A stretch of DNA of 64,000 bases, taken from positions 235,677 through 299,676 of the forward strand of contig NZ_FNQY01000003.1 of assembly GCF_900107765.1 (NCBI RefSeq), read 5' to 3'. Source of the stretch: Arachidicoccus rhizosphaerae (GTDB taxonomy: Bacteria > Bacteroidota > Bacteroidia > Chitinophagales > Chitinophagaceae). A program made the position numbers and the translations under genes. This document shows positions 39,345 to 50,200 of the stretch, one piece after another (the first letter of the stretch is position 1; the number at the start of each line of letters is the position of its first letter). The notes beneath the pieces are model-generated. The model worked only from the letters and a program-made list of their open reading frames with translations, did no database searches and had not been told where the DNA came from.

Positions 39345-40343
39345 TTAAAATCCCTGCAGCGCATCCCGCACAATGGCCTCGATATTCTGCAAACGCATAC
39401 AATTAAAATGCTTTTTAGGACAAGCCTTTAATCCAAAGTTGGAACAAGGCTGACAAGGGAGGTTCGGCACAATATAATTACGGTAGCTCCTAGCTGTAGC
39501 AGACGCTTTAGCGCCATAGTAAGGTTCTACGGCCAGTTTAGGAGATGTACCGCCCCAGATTGCCATTACCCTTTTTTGGAAGGCACAGGCAATATATTGC
39601 AGTCCTGTATCATGAGAAATCACCCAGTCCGCCTGACGAACAAGGTCAGCGGAACCGTTCAGGGAAAACTTTCCGCAACTATTCCAGGCTTTTTTATTTT
39701 TAGTATTGCTGATGATCTGGTCTCCGATGAGTGTATCCTCGGGGCCGCCCATCAGCATGACCGGATAATTCAACCGGTCGATTAATTCGGTAAGTTTTTC
39801 CGGGGGCAGTTTCTTGGTATAATAAGAAGCCCCTATAACAACGGCGCCATAGCCTTGATGCAGAAATTCCGGCAGCGTCCGCAGATCTACTTTTTCTCTA
39901 TCGGGGATAAAATAGTCCAGCCCTAATCCGTCATCGGAAACATCCAGCGGCAAAAGCGTGTTTAAGCTGCGGGTGGTGATATGCTCCTTAGCCATCACAT
40001 CCCAGTGAAATTTTGTCAGCAGGAATTTCTGTAAAGAAAGCTTGCGGTAACTATACCATTTAGCCCGGATCCAGAACCTGAGCCTCAGCGTTCTTAGGTT
40101 TTTATGCAGATCAATGACATAGTCAAACTGCTCGGCTTTTAAAGCAGTGGCCATACCCTTAAAGTCCTTGTCAAAATAATGGAACTTATCAATATAGGGA
40201 TTAGCCTCCGTAACTGCCTTCATTTTCTTTTTGGTCAGAAAATGCAACTCCGCATCCGGATATCTTTTTTTCAGGCACCGGATGGCAGGTGTAGCCAGAA
40301 CGATATCTCCGATAGAGGAAAAGCGGATGACCAAAAATTTCAT
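39345..40343 (-). CDS. Glycosyltransferase family 9 (heptosyltransferase-like)
   Basis: This 332-residue cytosolic enzyme probably adds a sugar to lipid A-core or a related glycan. The N-terminal MKFLVIRFSSIGDIVLATPA is the GT9 hallmark. The C-terminal half has MLMGGPEDTLIGDQI, DWVISHDTGLQYIA and WGGTSPKLAVEPY, also typical. A Cys-rich stretch, PCQPCSNFGLKACPKKHFNC, sits near the C-terminus. The start overlaps the end of lgt by 4 bp (ATGA), so they are translationally coupled. Confidence 0.92.
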   Translation of the reverse strand: MKFLVIRFSSIGDIVLATPAIRCLKKRYPDAELHFLTKKKMKAVTEANPYIDKFHYFDKDFKGMATALKAEQFDYVIDLHKNLRTLRLRFWIRAKWYSYRKLSLQKFLLTKFHWDVMAKEHITTRSLNTLLPLDVSDDGLGLDYFIPDREKVDLRTLPEFLHQGYGAVVIGASYYTKKLPPEKLTELIDRLNYPVMLMGGPEDTLIGDQIISNTKNKKAWNSCGKFSLNGSADLVRQADWVISHDTGLQYIACAFQKRVMAIWGGTSPKLAVEPYYGAKASATARSYRNYIVPNLPCQPCSNFGLKACPKKHFNCMRLQNIEAIVRDALQGF

Positions 40344-41662
40344 CGGTTATCAGATGATTTTGAAGACGAAGAAGCGGTAGGTTTAATAATAGTGAGTGGC
40401 TTAAATATTTTAGGGGCCATCGTAACCAGAATAATTCCGATAATCACCAGCAGAAAGGAAATGATTTCTGCCTGGGATGGGTGGAAAATAATATCATATT
40501 TTGTGTTTACCCGTATCTGTTCAATTAAAAAACGCTCGACACCATTTACAATCAGATACAGACCAAACAGTTTACCCGGATAAGTGATTTTCTTTCTCAG
40601 GCTCCACAGAATTCCGAATAAAATAAGCGACATGACGATTTCATATAGCGGTGTCGGATAAACGGGCAAAGGAAGATAATTGCAGTACTGTCCCCAGTCA
40701 CAATTAGCCAGCGCAATACCCTGGCTATTTACATTATGCGGATAGGAAAAAGCAAATAACCAGTCAGGCAGCCAGCTGGCTCCCTTAAAGGCCGCATGCT
40801 GAATTTCTCCGACAATCCCATATTGCTCCGTATGATTTTTAAATAAAACGGCTGCCTGCTGAAACTGCTGGGGCGTGGCGAGCCTTAAAGAGCCGTCCGG
40901 ATTGGACAGATAAGCGCTATTGATAATCCCCCAGTCTCCGTCTCCGGCAACCTGGCAACCAATCCTGCCCAGTCCATAAGACAACATCAGAATGGGAGCC
41001 ACGCTATCGGCTACATTAATAAAACGCATATTGTTTTTCTTAAAGTAGATCCATAAGGCGATAATGGCCACAATCAATCCGCCGTAAAAGGTCAGCCCGC
41101 TGGGAGAAAACAGATTACCGATCGGGTCCTGGATAAACCGGTCCCAGTTTTCCAGATTATCAAAAATCTTAGCCCCTACAAAGCCTGCGATGGCAGAAAT
41201 AATCACGATATCTCCTACCCGGTCGCTCGGCCAGATACGCACCGTACGCTGTTCAGGTTTATCCAGTTTAGATTTATTCTTATCCTTCCATTTTAAAAAT
41301 AAAAACAATCCCCCAAGTAAGATACCGGCCAGCCAGCTGCCTGCTCCGGAAAAAATAAAGGCCTGCGGATTTGCCATGGCCCCCTTGGTAAAAAAGATGC
41401 CCAGGATCTTATAGCCAAATACAAACCCCAATAAAAAATTAGCCAGCAGTTCCCCTGAACTGGCCGGTTGTCCGATGGTGATTTTCTTTTCCGTATAGGT
41501 AAAATATCCTAAAGCCTGTCTTCTTTTAAATTCCCTTGAGATCAGCCAGGCCGACACCAGAAAAGAAATCGCGACAAAGAACCCAAATGAGTTAACGACT
41601 TTTAATATCGATATTTTTATGCCAAATAAATCCCAAAATAAATAATATAAATTAGGGTACAT
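40340..41662 (-). CDS. lgt: Prolipoprotein diacylglyceryl transferase
   Basis: Transfers diacylglycerol from phosphatidylglycerol to the lipobox Cys of prolipoproteins in the inner membrane. The signature GLGRIGCQVAGDGDWG is at about 230-245, and membrane helices cover the protein. At 440 residues it is longer than the E. coli enzyme (291): about 100 extra residues at 50-150 form further helices and a charged loop (KWKDKNKSKLDKPEQR). Longer Lgt proteins occur in this phylum. It is first in a pair with the GT9 gene. A strong hairpin terminator lies 67 bp upstream of its start, see 41729. Confidence 0.9.
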   Translation of the reverse strand: MYPNLYYLFWDLFGIKISILKVVNSFGFFVAISFLVSAWLISREFKRRQALGYFTYTEKKITIGQPASSGELLANFLLGFVFGYKILGIFFTKGAMANPQAFIFSGAGSWLAGILLGGLFLFLKWKDKNKSKLDKPEQRTVRIWPSDRVGDIVIISAIAGFVGAKIFDNLENWDRFIQDPIGNLFSPSGLTFYGGLIVAIIALWIYFKKNNMRFINVADSVAPILMLSYGLGRIGCQVAGDGDWGIINSAYLSNPDGSLRLATPQQFQQAAVLFKNHTEQYGIVGEIQHAAFKGASWLPDWLFAFSYPHNVNSQGIALANCDWGQYCNYLPLPVYPTPLYEIVMSLILFGILWSLRKKITYPGKLFGLYLIVNGVERFLIEQIRVNTKYDIIFHPSQAEIISFLLVIIGIILVTMAPKIFKPLTIIKPTASSSSKSSDNR

Positions 41663-41720
41663 TGCTCAGTTTTTTAATGTCTGGTTCGCAATAATAAGGA
41701 AAAATATCTATAAATGGCCT

Positions 41721-41826
41721 TTGAAAAAAATTCCTACATAGAAATGTAGGAATTATAACCCTTAAAACAACCAACATGAAAGCGTTTATATATAGATATA
41801 ATATAGTATTATATATGTCTAAATTA
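41721..41826 (-). ncRNA. Candidate small RNA or lgt leader with attenuator
   Basis: Between lon (stop at 41876) and lgt (start at 41662), on the minus strand, a promoter at 41833-41864 is followed by a strong intrinsic terminator at 41729-41754 with its T-run reaching 41721. Transcription starting near 41826 would give a transcript of about 105 nt with no coding frame. The middle holds an A/T-rich inverted repeat (ATATAATA with TATTATAT). If the terminator is always used, this is a free small RNA; if it is conditional, it is an attenuator in the lgt leader. The terminator could also serve lon alone. Confidence 0.4.
41729..41754 (-). terminator. Intrinsic terminator between lon and lgt
   Basis: A perfect 11-bp stem (AATTCCTACAT with ATGTAGGAATT) closes a 4-nt loop; on the minus strand it is followed by a run of T. 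It lies about 120 bp past the lon stop and 67 bp before the lgt start. Confidence 0.85.
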
Positions 41827-41832
41827 GGCTAC

Positions 41833-41864
41833 CAAAAGTAACCATTTAAGCGAATACAAACAAA
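41833..41864 (-). promoter_or_regulatory. Promoter facing lgt, just after lon
   Basis: On the minus strand TTTG (41861-41864), a 20-bp spacer and TACTTTTG (41833-41840) match both boxes of the Bacteroidota consensus exactly. It lies 12 bp past the lon stop. Confidence 0.6.
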
Positions 41865-41875
41865 ATTATTATAGT

Positions 41876-44281
41876 TTATTTTGTTAACGCCAGCTCTAAA
41901 ACTTCCTTCATGGTCCGTACATAGTGAAATTTCACACCTTTAATAAAGGCTGGATCAATCTCCTGTACATCTTTTTCATTCTCAAAACATAAGATCAGCT
42001 CTTTTAATCCGGCGCGTTTAGCAGCCAGGACCTTTTCCTTAATACCTCCTACCGGCAGCACCTGCCCACGCAGGGTAATCTCTCCGGTCATGCCCAGGTA
42101 AGACTTTACTTTTCTTCCTGTAAAAGCTGAAGTGATAGCTGATAACATAGTGATTCCTGCGCTGGGGCCGTCCTTTGGCACCGCTCCTTCGGGAACATGG
42201 ATATGAATGTTCTTTTCCTGAAAATCTTTCGGATCAATTCCTAATTCCTTGGCATGCGCCTTTACATAGGTCAGTGCGGTCATCGCGCTTTCTTTCATAA
42301 CATCTCCCAGGTTACCGGTAAGGCGCAGTTCCCCCTTGCCTTCGCTGGGCAAGGCTTCAATAAATAAAATATCACCGCCAACGCTCGTCCAGGCCAGGCC
42401 AACGGCGACGCCGCTGATGCCGGCAATCCGGTAGAGTTCATTAGAGTACCTGCTTTTACCCAATATCTGCTCCACAAGTTCTTCTGTAATGGAGCCGGGC
42501 ACCTCCTGCTCCAAAGCCACCAGTTTTGCCATATAACGCATGACACTGGCCAGCTGGCGGTCCAGTTCACGAACCCCGCTTTCTCTGGTATATTTTTCTA
42601 TGATTTTCTCGATTACCTTAGGAGCGATTTTAAATTTGGTTTTCTCCAGACCATGTGCCTGCTTTTGTTTAGGAACCAGGTATTTTTTGGCGATCTCCAG
42701 TTTTTCCTCAATGGCATAACCGTTCAGGTTGATAATTTCCAGACGGTCTCTTAAGGCCGGCTGAATACTGGCCAGATCATTGGCCGTGGCAATAAAGAGT
42801 ACTTTACTTAAATCATATTCCAACTCTAAATAATTATCATAAAAGGTTGCATTCTGCTCAGGATCAAGAACTTCCAAAAGCGCAGAGGAGGGATCTCCTC
42901 TGTGATCAGCGCCTACTTTATCGATCTCATCCAATATAATGACCGGATTGGACGTCTTTGCCTTTTTAATGTTCTGCAGGATTCTGCCCGGCATGGCGCC
43001 TATATATGTTTTACGGTGTCCCCTGATTTCACTTTCATCGTGGAGACCTCCAAGGCTAAGCCGGATATACTTTCTGCCTATGGCACTCGCAATACTTTTA
43101 CCCAGCGATGTCTTACCAATACCCGGAGGGCCCACAAAACACAAAATAGGGCTCTTCATATCCCCTTTGAGTTTTAAAACCGCCAGATATTCCAAAATAC
43201 GCTCTTTGATCTTTTTAACGCCATAATGATCCTGATTGAGCACCTGTTCTGCAAAATTCAGATCATAATTATCCTGGCTATAATCCTGCCAGGGCAGATT
43301 CAGTAAAAAGTCAGTATGGTTGTATAAAACAGAATAATCAGGCGTGCTGGAATGCATGCGCTCCAGCTTGCTGATATTGGCATTAAATAAATCCTTAGCG
43401 GCTTCAGGCCAGTTTTTGGTCTCAGCCCGCTTTTTCATGGCGTTCAGCTCCATGTCATTATCTGCGCCTAACTCGTCTTTAATGCTTTTGAGCTGTTGCT
43501 GTAAAAAATATTCCCTTTGCTGTTTATCAATCTCAGTGCGGGCATTATTGGTGACTTTATTTTTAAGCTCCACAAATTGCAGTTGCTTTTGCAATAGATT
43601 GATCAGCAGTAAGCTCCTCTCTTCAACTGAATTAATTTCCAGTAGTTGTTGCTTATCTTTTACATCCACATTCATATTACCGCCCACAAAATTGATTAAA
43701 AATTCAGGGCTTTCAATATTGCGTAAAATGATGGATGCCTCTGTAGGCATATTGGGTGACAGCTGAATGATCTGGGCAGCCAGGTCTTTAATACTGTCAA
43801 TATGGGCCAGAAAATCTTCTGCCTCCGGCGCTTTCTGGACCGAACTGAGTTCAATCAGCGCCTTAAAATAAGGCTCGGACTGGGTAATTTTCTTTAAATT
43901 AAATCTTCTTTTACCCTGGATGATAATGGTGGTTCCTCCATCCGGCATGCGGATAAGTTTCACAATTTTAGCCACGGTACCCACATTGCACAAATCCTCA
44001 GCGGTGGGTTCTTCCACCTGATCGTCCTTTTGAGCAAGCACTCCAATGAGTTTACCCCCTTTATAAGCTTCAGTCACCGCCTGAATGCTTTTATCCCTCC
44101 CAACGGTAATAGGAATAACCACACCCGGAAATAAGACCGTATTGCGTAAGGGCAGCAGGATGATTTCATCTGGAATATCCAACACCTCCTTATCATCCCC
44201 CATTTCATTCATGGGCAGTAAAGGCAAAAAATCACTTTCATCCATATTTTGTAAAAATAAATCGCTAATCTTTTGATTCAT
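41876..44281 (-). CDS. lon: ATP-dependent protease Lon
   Basis: Cytosolic AAA+ protease that degrades misfolded and short-lived proteins. The 801-residue protein begins with the LAN substrate-binding domain ([20 protein letters not shown]). The ATPase has [13 protein letters not shown], the Walker [12 protein letters not shown] and a sensor region. The protease domain has Ser707 in KDGPSAGIT and Lys750 in GGIKEK as the catalytic dyad. Length and order are normal for LonA. It is divergent from rsmE. Confidence 0.98.
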   Translation of the reverse strand: MNQKISDLFLQNMDESDFLPLLPMNEMGDDKEVLDIPDEIILLPLRNTVLFPGVVIPITVGRDKSIQAVTEAYKGGKLIGVLAQKDDQVEEPTAEDLCNVGTVAKIVKLIRMPDGGTTIIIQGKRRFNLKKITQSEPYFKALIELSSVQKAPEAEDFLAHIDSIKDLAAQIIQLSPNMPTEASIILRNIESPEFLINFVGGNMNVDVKDKQQLLEINSVEERSLLLINLLQKQLQFVELKNKVTNNARTEIDKQQREYFLQQQLKSIKDELGADNDMELNAMKKRAETKNWPEAAKDLFNANISKLERMHSSTPDYSVLYNHTDFLLNLPWQDYSQDNYDLNFAEQVLNQDHYGVKKIKERILEYLAVLKLKGDMKSPILCFVGPPGIGKTSLGKSIASAIGRKYIRLSLGGLHDESEIRGHRKTYIGAMPGRILQNIKKAKTSNPVIILDEIDKVGADHRGDPSSALLEVLDPEQNATFYDNYLELEYDLSKVLFIATANDLASIQPALRDRLEIINLNGYAIEEKLEIAKKYLVPKQKQAHGLEKTKFKIAPKVIEKIIEKYTRESGVRELDRQLASVMRYMAKLVALEQEVPGSITEELVEQILGKSRYSNELYRIAGISGVAVGLAWTSVGGDILFIEALPSEGKGELRLTGNLGDVMKESAMTALTYVKAHAKELGIDPKDFQEKNIHIHVPEGAVPKDGPSAGITMLSAITSAFTGRKVKSYLGMTGEITLRGQVLPVGGIKEKVLAAKRAGLKELILCFENEKDVQEIDPAFIKGVKFHYVRTMKEVLELALTK

Positions 44282-44560
44282 AATAATTGTAGGTTACTAA
44301 AGTAAATACGCAATAAGTAGCGGTGCGCTGCACCTGGTGACCAGCCCTCCTATTTTTCGTTCTGCTCATGAGGTCAATATGTCATCTTTAAAAGCTAAAA
44401 TTCCGCGGCTTTAACTAGTCAATTTAGGTGCCAGAGGGCATAACCCTTGTTTTAGCCGTTAAATTGGCACAATTTGACCGAAGTAACAGCTATTTAATGA
44501 CTTTTTTGCATAGGTTTTAAAGGAGTATTGCTAAATTTGCTGACAAATAACCCGATTATT

Positions 44561-45292
44561 TTGAGTACAGAACAATTACCTTATTTTTTCGAATCCCTGC
44601 TCACGCAGCAAAAAGGCGCCTTTACGTTAAGCGAGGCCACCAGTAAGCACTGTGTCCAGGTACTAAGGATGACTGAGGGGGAACAGCTGCAGTTAACCAA
44701 TGGCCATGGCCTGCTGGCCACAGCCCGACTGACGATGGCCCATAAAAAGCATAGCCAGGTAGCGATTACTGATACCGAGGCCTTCGCTCCGCCCGCCTCA
44801 AATATTACCATCGCCATAGCCCCTACCAAAAATATAGGACGTATAGAATGGCTACTGGAGAAGCTGACGGAAATCGGTATTTCCCGGATTATTTTAATGA
44901 GTACAGAAAGAACAGAACGGACGGCCATCAAGCAGGACCGGCTGGAACAGATCCTGATTGCCGCCATGCTGCAAAGCAGACAAGTATTTTTGCCCGAACT
45001 GAAAGGTCTTTTAAAATTCGGTGCCGTGATAGCCGAAAGTAAAGGTTTTACCCATAGATGGATAGCCCACTGTCTGGAAAACGGTCCGAAGCAGTCCATA
45101 AACCAGGCATCAGACCACCAGTCTCATATTATCCTCATTGGTCCGGAAGGAGATTTTTCCGCTGCGGAAATTGATCAGGCATTAGCCGCGGAAAATCAAT
45201 TTGAACCAGTAACTTTGGGAGAGACACGGCTCAGGACAGAAACGGCGGGTCTGGTGGCCGGCGTTTTATTAAAAATGGGCGGCGCTAAATAA
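44561..45292 (+). CDS. rsmE: 16S rRNA m3U1498 methyltransferase RsmE
   Basis: SPOUT-class enzyme that methylates U1498 of 16S rRNA. Motifs: SKHCVQVLRMTEGEQLQL in the N-terminal PUA-like domain, and IILIGPEGDFSAAEIDQA plus LGETRLRTETAGL in the knotted SPOUT domain. The family start is usually M-x-LPYFYxP, and the sequence here is STEQLPYFFESLL without any ATG before it. The TTG at 44561 (giving M-STEQLPYF) fits best; another TTG at 44528 is possible. The first ATG in frame is over 100 bp into the gene. Divergent from lon. Confidence 0.9.
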   Translation: MSTEQLPYFFESLLTQQKGAFTLSEATSKHCVQVLRMTEGEQLQLTNGHGLLATARLTMAHKKHSQVAITDTEAFAPPASNITIAIAPTKNIGRIEWLLEKLTEIGISRIILMSTERTERTAIKQDRLEQILIAAMLQSRQVFLPELKGLLKFGAVIAESKGFTHRWIAHCLENGPKQSINQASDHQSHIILIGPEGDFSAAEIDQALAAENQFEPVTLGETRLRTETAGLVAGVLLKMGGAK

Positions 45293-45406
45293 TTTAATGA
45301 CATCAAACAGCATCTATAGACAACAAACAATATTTCGCGATCAATGAATAATCCCTTCGCAAAAAACCGATTATAAAAGCCAACAACTTTAAACACCTGA
45401 CAATTA

Positions 45407-47017
45407 ATGAATTTTAGAAAATTACTTTTTATTACCGCTATTCTTACCTTAATCCTGGCCAGTTGCGGCCAGCGTAAAAACAGAAAGGTAAAAATAGATC
45501 AGACCATCACCCCGCAGACCTCTTACAACAACCTGTTCTTAGACAGTGGTGCCATACGGCAGTTCATAGACAAGGATTCCGTTTATCGTCCTTATGCGGA
45601 TATGTTTATTAATTTTTACCGGCACAGGAATTTTGAATTTGCCTGGTTTGATACGAGCGGACTGGTGGAGCAGGCCCATAATTTCATCAATTTACTAAGT
45701 GCCGATGCCAAGTCCATGCGTAAGCAGGACAGCACGGAAGGACAAAAGAAAATAGCCGCCATATTAGACCGGTTTTCGGACAGCTTGCCTCCCGGCCTGA
45801 CCCACGAGGAGCTGATCCGTTCAGAGCTTGTGATGACCGGTGAATTTTTCCGCCATGCGGAACAAGTCTTCAAAGGGCAGGGCGGCATTGATGCCACCCA
45901 GTTAGGCTGGTATATCCCCAGAAAAAAAATAGATTTCTCCGCCTTGCTGGATTCTACCATCAACGGTAAACAGGCGCCGGATGAAGAAAAGCTGCTCAAT
46001 CCACAGTTTAAAATGCTTAGAGCAGCGCTTCAAAAATATATAGACCTTAAAAACGAAGATCATCCCTGGGACTCCATTGTCCTGGAACGTCCCAAACTTG
46101 TCTTAGGGGATTCAGGTGGTTCCATCCAGGCCATTAAAGAACGCCTCCATTATCTGGGTGATCTGGCAGAGGCGCCCTCCGATGACAGATATGATGAAAC
46201 AACTGAGCAGGCCGTCAAATCCTTTCAGGCAAGATACGGCTTATCCAGTGACGGCGTTGTAGGGCCTAATTTTATGAATGCCCTGAATATTCCGCTGGAC
46301 ACACTGATAAGAACCATTACCATCAACCTGGAAAGGGTACGCTGGATTCCCAGTGAACTGCCCGAGGAATATGTCTGGGTCAATATCCCGGATTATAAAC
46401 TGCATGCCTATGAAGGCGGTAAGGAAGTCTTCAATATGCGGGTTATTGTAGGCTCCGCGGCGCATGGCACGACCATATTCTCGGGTAATATCAAATACAT
46501 CGTTTTTGCGCCTTACTGGAACGTTCCGACAAGCATCGTTAAAAATGAGATTCTGCCCGGCATGAAAAACAATCCCAACTATATCAGAAACCATAATATG
46601 GAAATCTATGGTAAGGATGGTAAGTATCCACTGGTCAGACAGCTGCCCGGCCCTGACAATGCCCTGGGCAGAGTCAAGTTCCTGTTCCCCAACAGTTATA
46701 ATATCTATTTGCATGACACCCCCAATCACGATCTATTCACCTCCAGAAACCGCGGACTCAGTCATGGTTGTGTCCGGTTGTCTCAACCGGAGAAAATGGC
46801 TGAATGGCTCTTAAGAAATGACACCACCCATTACCCGGTCAAGGTAATAGACTCTTTAATGAATAACAACCCTAAGGAAAAATGGGTAACACTTGATCAG
46901 ACAGTACCGGTTTATCTGGTATATTTTACCACCTGGGTGGATAAAGATGGCCAGGTTAATTTCCGTAAAGATATCTACGGTCATGACGCCAAAATAGCAG
47001 AGAAACTTTTTCAGTAA
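45407..47017 (+). CDS. L,D-transpeptidase lipoprotein (YcbB/LdtD type)
   Basis: This 536-residue protein forms 3-3 or similar peptidoglycan cross-links, or attaches proteins to the wall, in the periplasm. The lipobox ends at Cys20 (LILASC), so it is lipid-anchored. A scaffold domain covers about 50-220, a peptidoglycan-binding repeat about 230-280 (SIQAIKERLHYLGDLAEAP and AVKSFQARYGLSSDGVVGP), and the YkuD catalytic domain about 310-490 with SHGCVRLS and the nucleophile Cys455. This order matches the YcbB family. A terminator follows. Confidence 0.93.
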   Translation: MNFRKLLFITAILTLILASCGQRKNRKVKIDQTITPQTSYNNLFLDSGAIRQFIDKDSVYRPYADMFINFYRHRNFEFAWFDTSGLVEQAHNFINLLSADAKSMRKQDSTEGQKKIAAILDRFSDSLPPGLTHEELIRSELVMTGEFFRHAEQVFKGQGGIDATQLGWYIPRKKIDFSALLDSTINGKQAPDEEKLLNPQFKMLRAALQKYIDLKNEDHPWDSIVLERPKLVLGDSGGSIQAIKERLHYLGDLAEAPSDDRYDETTEQAVKSFQARYGLSSDGVVGPNFMNALNIPLDTLIRTITINLERVRWIPSELPEEYVWVNIPDYKLHAYEGGKEVFNMRVIVGSAAHGTTIFSGNIKYIVFAPYWNVPTSIVKNEILPGMKNNPNYIRNHNMEIYGKDGKYPLVRQLPGPDNALGRVKFLFPNSYNIYLHDTPNHDLFTSRNRGLSHGCVRLSQPEKMAEWLLRNDTTHYPVKVIDSLMNNNPKEKWVTLDQTVPVYLVYFTTWVDKDGQVNFRKDIYGHDAKIAEKLFQ

Positions 47018-47040
47018 GGAAAAGCATTATATATCATCAC

Positions 47041-47093
47041 AAAAGCCTGGAAGCGCTATGGATATCTTCGGTAGCATTTCCCGGCTTTTTTTC
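47041..47093 (+). terminator. Terminator of the L,D-transpeptidase gene
   Basis: AAAAGCC pairs with GGCTTTT, GGAA with TTCC and GC(g)CTA with TAGC, giving a long imperfect stem that ends in T7. It separates the transpeptidase gene from the following PorW-like gene. Confidence 0.75.
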
Positions 47094-47262
47094 ATCACTT
47101 TTCTGTTATGCGGTGGCGATAGCCGCCGCCAGCTCTTTAAACAAACAAATCTCTGATTCAATAATAATTAAAGCATCCAGGCGTTTTAATGCTAATATGG
47201 GGTTACTGGCAAAAGCCTGGGTAGGCACTGCTGCTAAAAGCAGCAATAATACCGGTCACTGG

Positions 47263-50200
47263 ATGTCCCAAAAAAGAAAATGCCTGGCGGGCCTATTTAA
47301 GTGTGCATTACTGACGCTGTTATTGCTATGCAGCGTCCGGGATTTGTATGCGCAACCCGGGACCACCATCAATCTGACCAGCATCAAACCTGCAGAATTT
47401 GCCAAGAAACTATTACGCTCCGAGAAAACCGGTTACGGTCCATTAGGCAAGTTTCAGCAGCTGATGCAAAACACCTTTACCCGGTTCAATTATCTGTATA
47501 ATGCCAATGAACGCCTGAAAGCAATCATGGACCAGGCTATCACTGCCTATTCCGAAGATTATAACCAACTCCTCTCCTATTATCCCTATGACAGTAAACG
47601 ACTGGCCACCAACCCGTTTTTAGATTCCGTCATACAACACGCCACTGCTGGCATCCTGCTTCATGATCTGCGCAATCAGTACGTCGATGAACTGTATTTT
47701 TTGCTGGGAAAAGCCTATTACTATCAGCAAAAATATGATACCGCTCATGAGGTTTTTCAGTATCTGAACTACGCATTTGCCCCCAAGGACGATGGCTATG
47801 ACCTGCCTATCGGCAGTAATATCAGCAAGGTAAAAGATCAGTTCACCATCCTGAACCCAGAGCATAAGGGAATCAGTAAAAACAGTTATGCCCGCAAAGA
47901 GAGAAGAAATGACGGCCTTATCTGGCAGGTAAAAAACTATATTCAGTCAGGTGATTATGTCCAGGCCGGCGTACTACTCGGATATGTAGAAAAAGACAGC
48001 CTGCTGCCTAAAAGACTGGTACCGCTGGTAGCAGAGACCCATGGCTTTTTGTTTTACCGTTTAAAGGCATATGACAGTGCCGCCAGCTACCTGGTAAAAA
48101 CAGATTTTGACGGGTATAAAAGATCCGTTCGTCCGAGGATGTATTACCTAACCGGGCAGTTATATGCCCTGGGCAGGGACAGCGTTGAGGCCGCCCGGTG
48201 GTTTGCCAAGGCCAAAAACAGTGCCCTTGACCCCTTACTCAGCATCTACAGTGCGCTTGCGGAAGCCTCCATGCAGCCTCAGCGGCAGCCGGTTGCACTA
48301 ATGCCCGATGCCCGGCAAAGTCATACGGCCCTCTTGGAAAAGCTTTCCCGGAAAGAAAAATTCCATCGCTACAAAGATGTCATCTATTACGCTGAGGGTG
48401 CCATTCAGATAGCCCAAAATCATACGCAGGAGGCGGAGACTTTATTATTATCCAGTCTTGCGGCCGGTAAAAAAATAACACCACCCAATGATTGGCAAAA
48501 AAGCAGAACCTATTTTGCCCTGGCCAATTTAGCTTACCAGGATAACCGGTTTTTTGAAGCCTCCGGATTTTATGATAGTGTCAGCTCCGGGGACCTTACC
48601 ACCAGCCGGGAGCGTCAGGACCTACAGGAGCGAATGGGCCCGTTAAATCAGGTCGCCCAACAGCTGGATTCCGTGTATTTTCAGGACAGCTTACAAAAAC
48701 TGGCCGGCCTTCCCCAAAATGACCGGATGCAGATTCTAAAAGAAAAAGCCAGGGATATCCGTAAAACCATTGCCCGCAAACAAAGCGAGGCAGAAGGCAA
48801 TCAGATAAATCCGGCCATCAGAAAGCCTCCGTCCACCACCCCTACCACTTTATTTCCCCAAAGCCAGGGAAGTGCCGCCATTTGGTATTTTAACAACCTG
48901 AGTCTTAAAAACAGCGGTTATCAGCTTTTTAAACAAAAATTTGGAAACCGGCCGAATGTGGATAACTGGCAAAGGCTCAGCGCCATTAACGGGACGGCCA
49001 GGGCGCCGGGTAAATCAGGCACTTCATCGGATTTATTATCAGGCCTGAACCCTGATGGCAGCTTAAAGCTGGACAGCAGCAATATCCAGGCAGAAGACTT
49101 ATTAAAAGACCTGCCGCTAACCGCTGAAGCGCTTCGTTTAAGCAATCAGAAAATCGCCACTGCGTTATTCATGGCAGGACAGACCCTGCAAAATACGATG
49201 GAAAACTTCACCGGAGCCCTATACGTGTATGATTCACTCAACCGGCGGTTTCCGGCCTGGGATTCCACCGACCTGCTGTTATACAATAAATATATCTGCT
49301 GGCTACTTTTAGGCAAAAAAGAGCAGGCGGATAAAACTTTAGGACAGCTGGCTGCCGGTTACCCCAGAAGTTCCTGGCTTCAAAAAATCAAGGCGCAGGA
49401 CAGCCTCTTAAGTCCGGTAAAAGAAACCAGCCTGCAAAATCAGGCGACTTACGCCTATAACGAGGTTTATCAGTTGTTTGTAGCAGGAGCTTTTGCCAAG
49501 GCAGATTCCCTGAAGCAAATAGCCGATAAAAAGTACGGCCGTTTTTACTGGACCCCTCAGCTGTTATATATAGAAGCCATTTATGATATCGATCGTCAAA
49601 AAGACAGCCTGGCTACCCAAAAACTCGGTTATCTGATCCAGCATTTTTCCAGCTCCCCGATAAAGCCCCAGGCCCAGCATCTGCTGAACATCCTAAAAAG
49701 GCGTGGTGAGATTGAGGCTTATCTACGACAACTGGTCATCACCCCTGCAGGGCAGCTTCAAAACAGCCGTCTTGCCAGACTGGAAGCAGCGGCAGCGCAG
49801 CTGGCTGACCAAAGAGAACGCCGGATCGGCCTTTTAAGAAATCAAAAAATACTGAATCTGACGGACAGCACGGCTCAGAAGGCTGAGCAGCTGGCAGGCG
49901 CAGTCAGCAATCAGCATGGCCTGATTGGCATAAAAGCGCCGGATAGCCTAAAAGTAGCCAAGGGAGATAGCCTTCAGGTGGCCGCTACCAGCATCCCGGC
50001 ATTGGCCACCAATAAGCCCGCAGGTCCCGATAGCACCAAAGTGGCCATCAACCAGGGCATACCTCCTGTTGAACAGCCGCCGGTAAAAGACAGTAGTGTC
50101 CAGGTAAACAACCTGCCACCCACACATCCGGACAATACCGATACCTCCCTTGTAGCTGAGAAGCCGGCGCCACAGGAAATTCTTCCGGCAGCGTCCAAGA

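Noticed and set aside
47113..47262. Upstream extension of the PorW-like frame
   Set aside because: The signal peptide begins at 47263; the extension is polar and would bury it.
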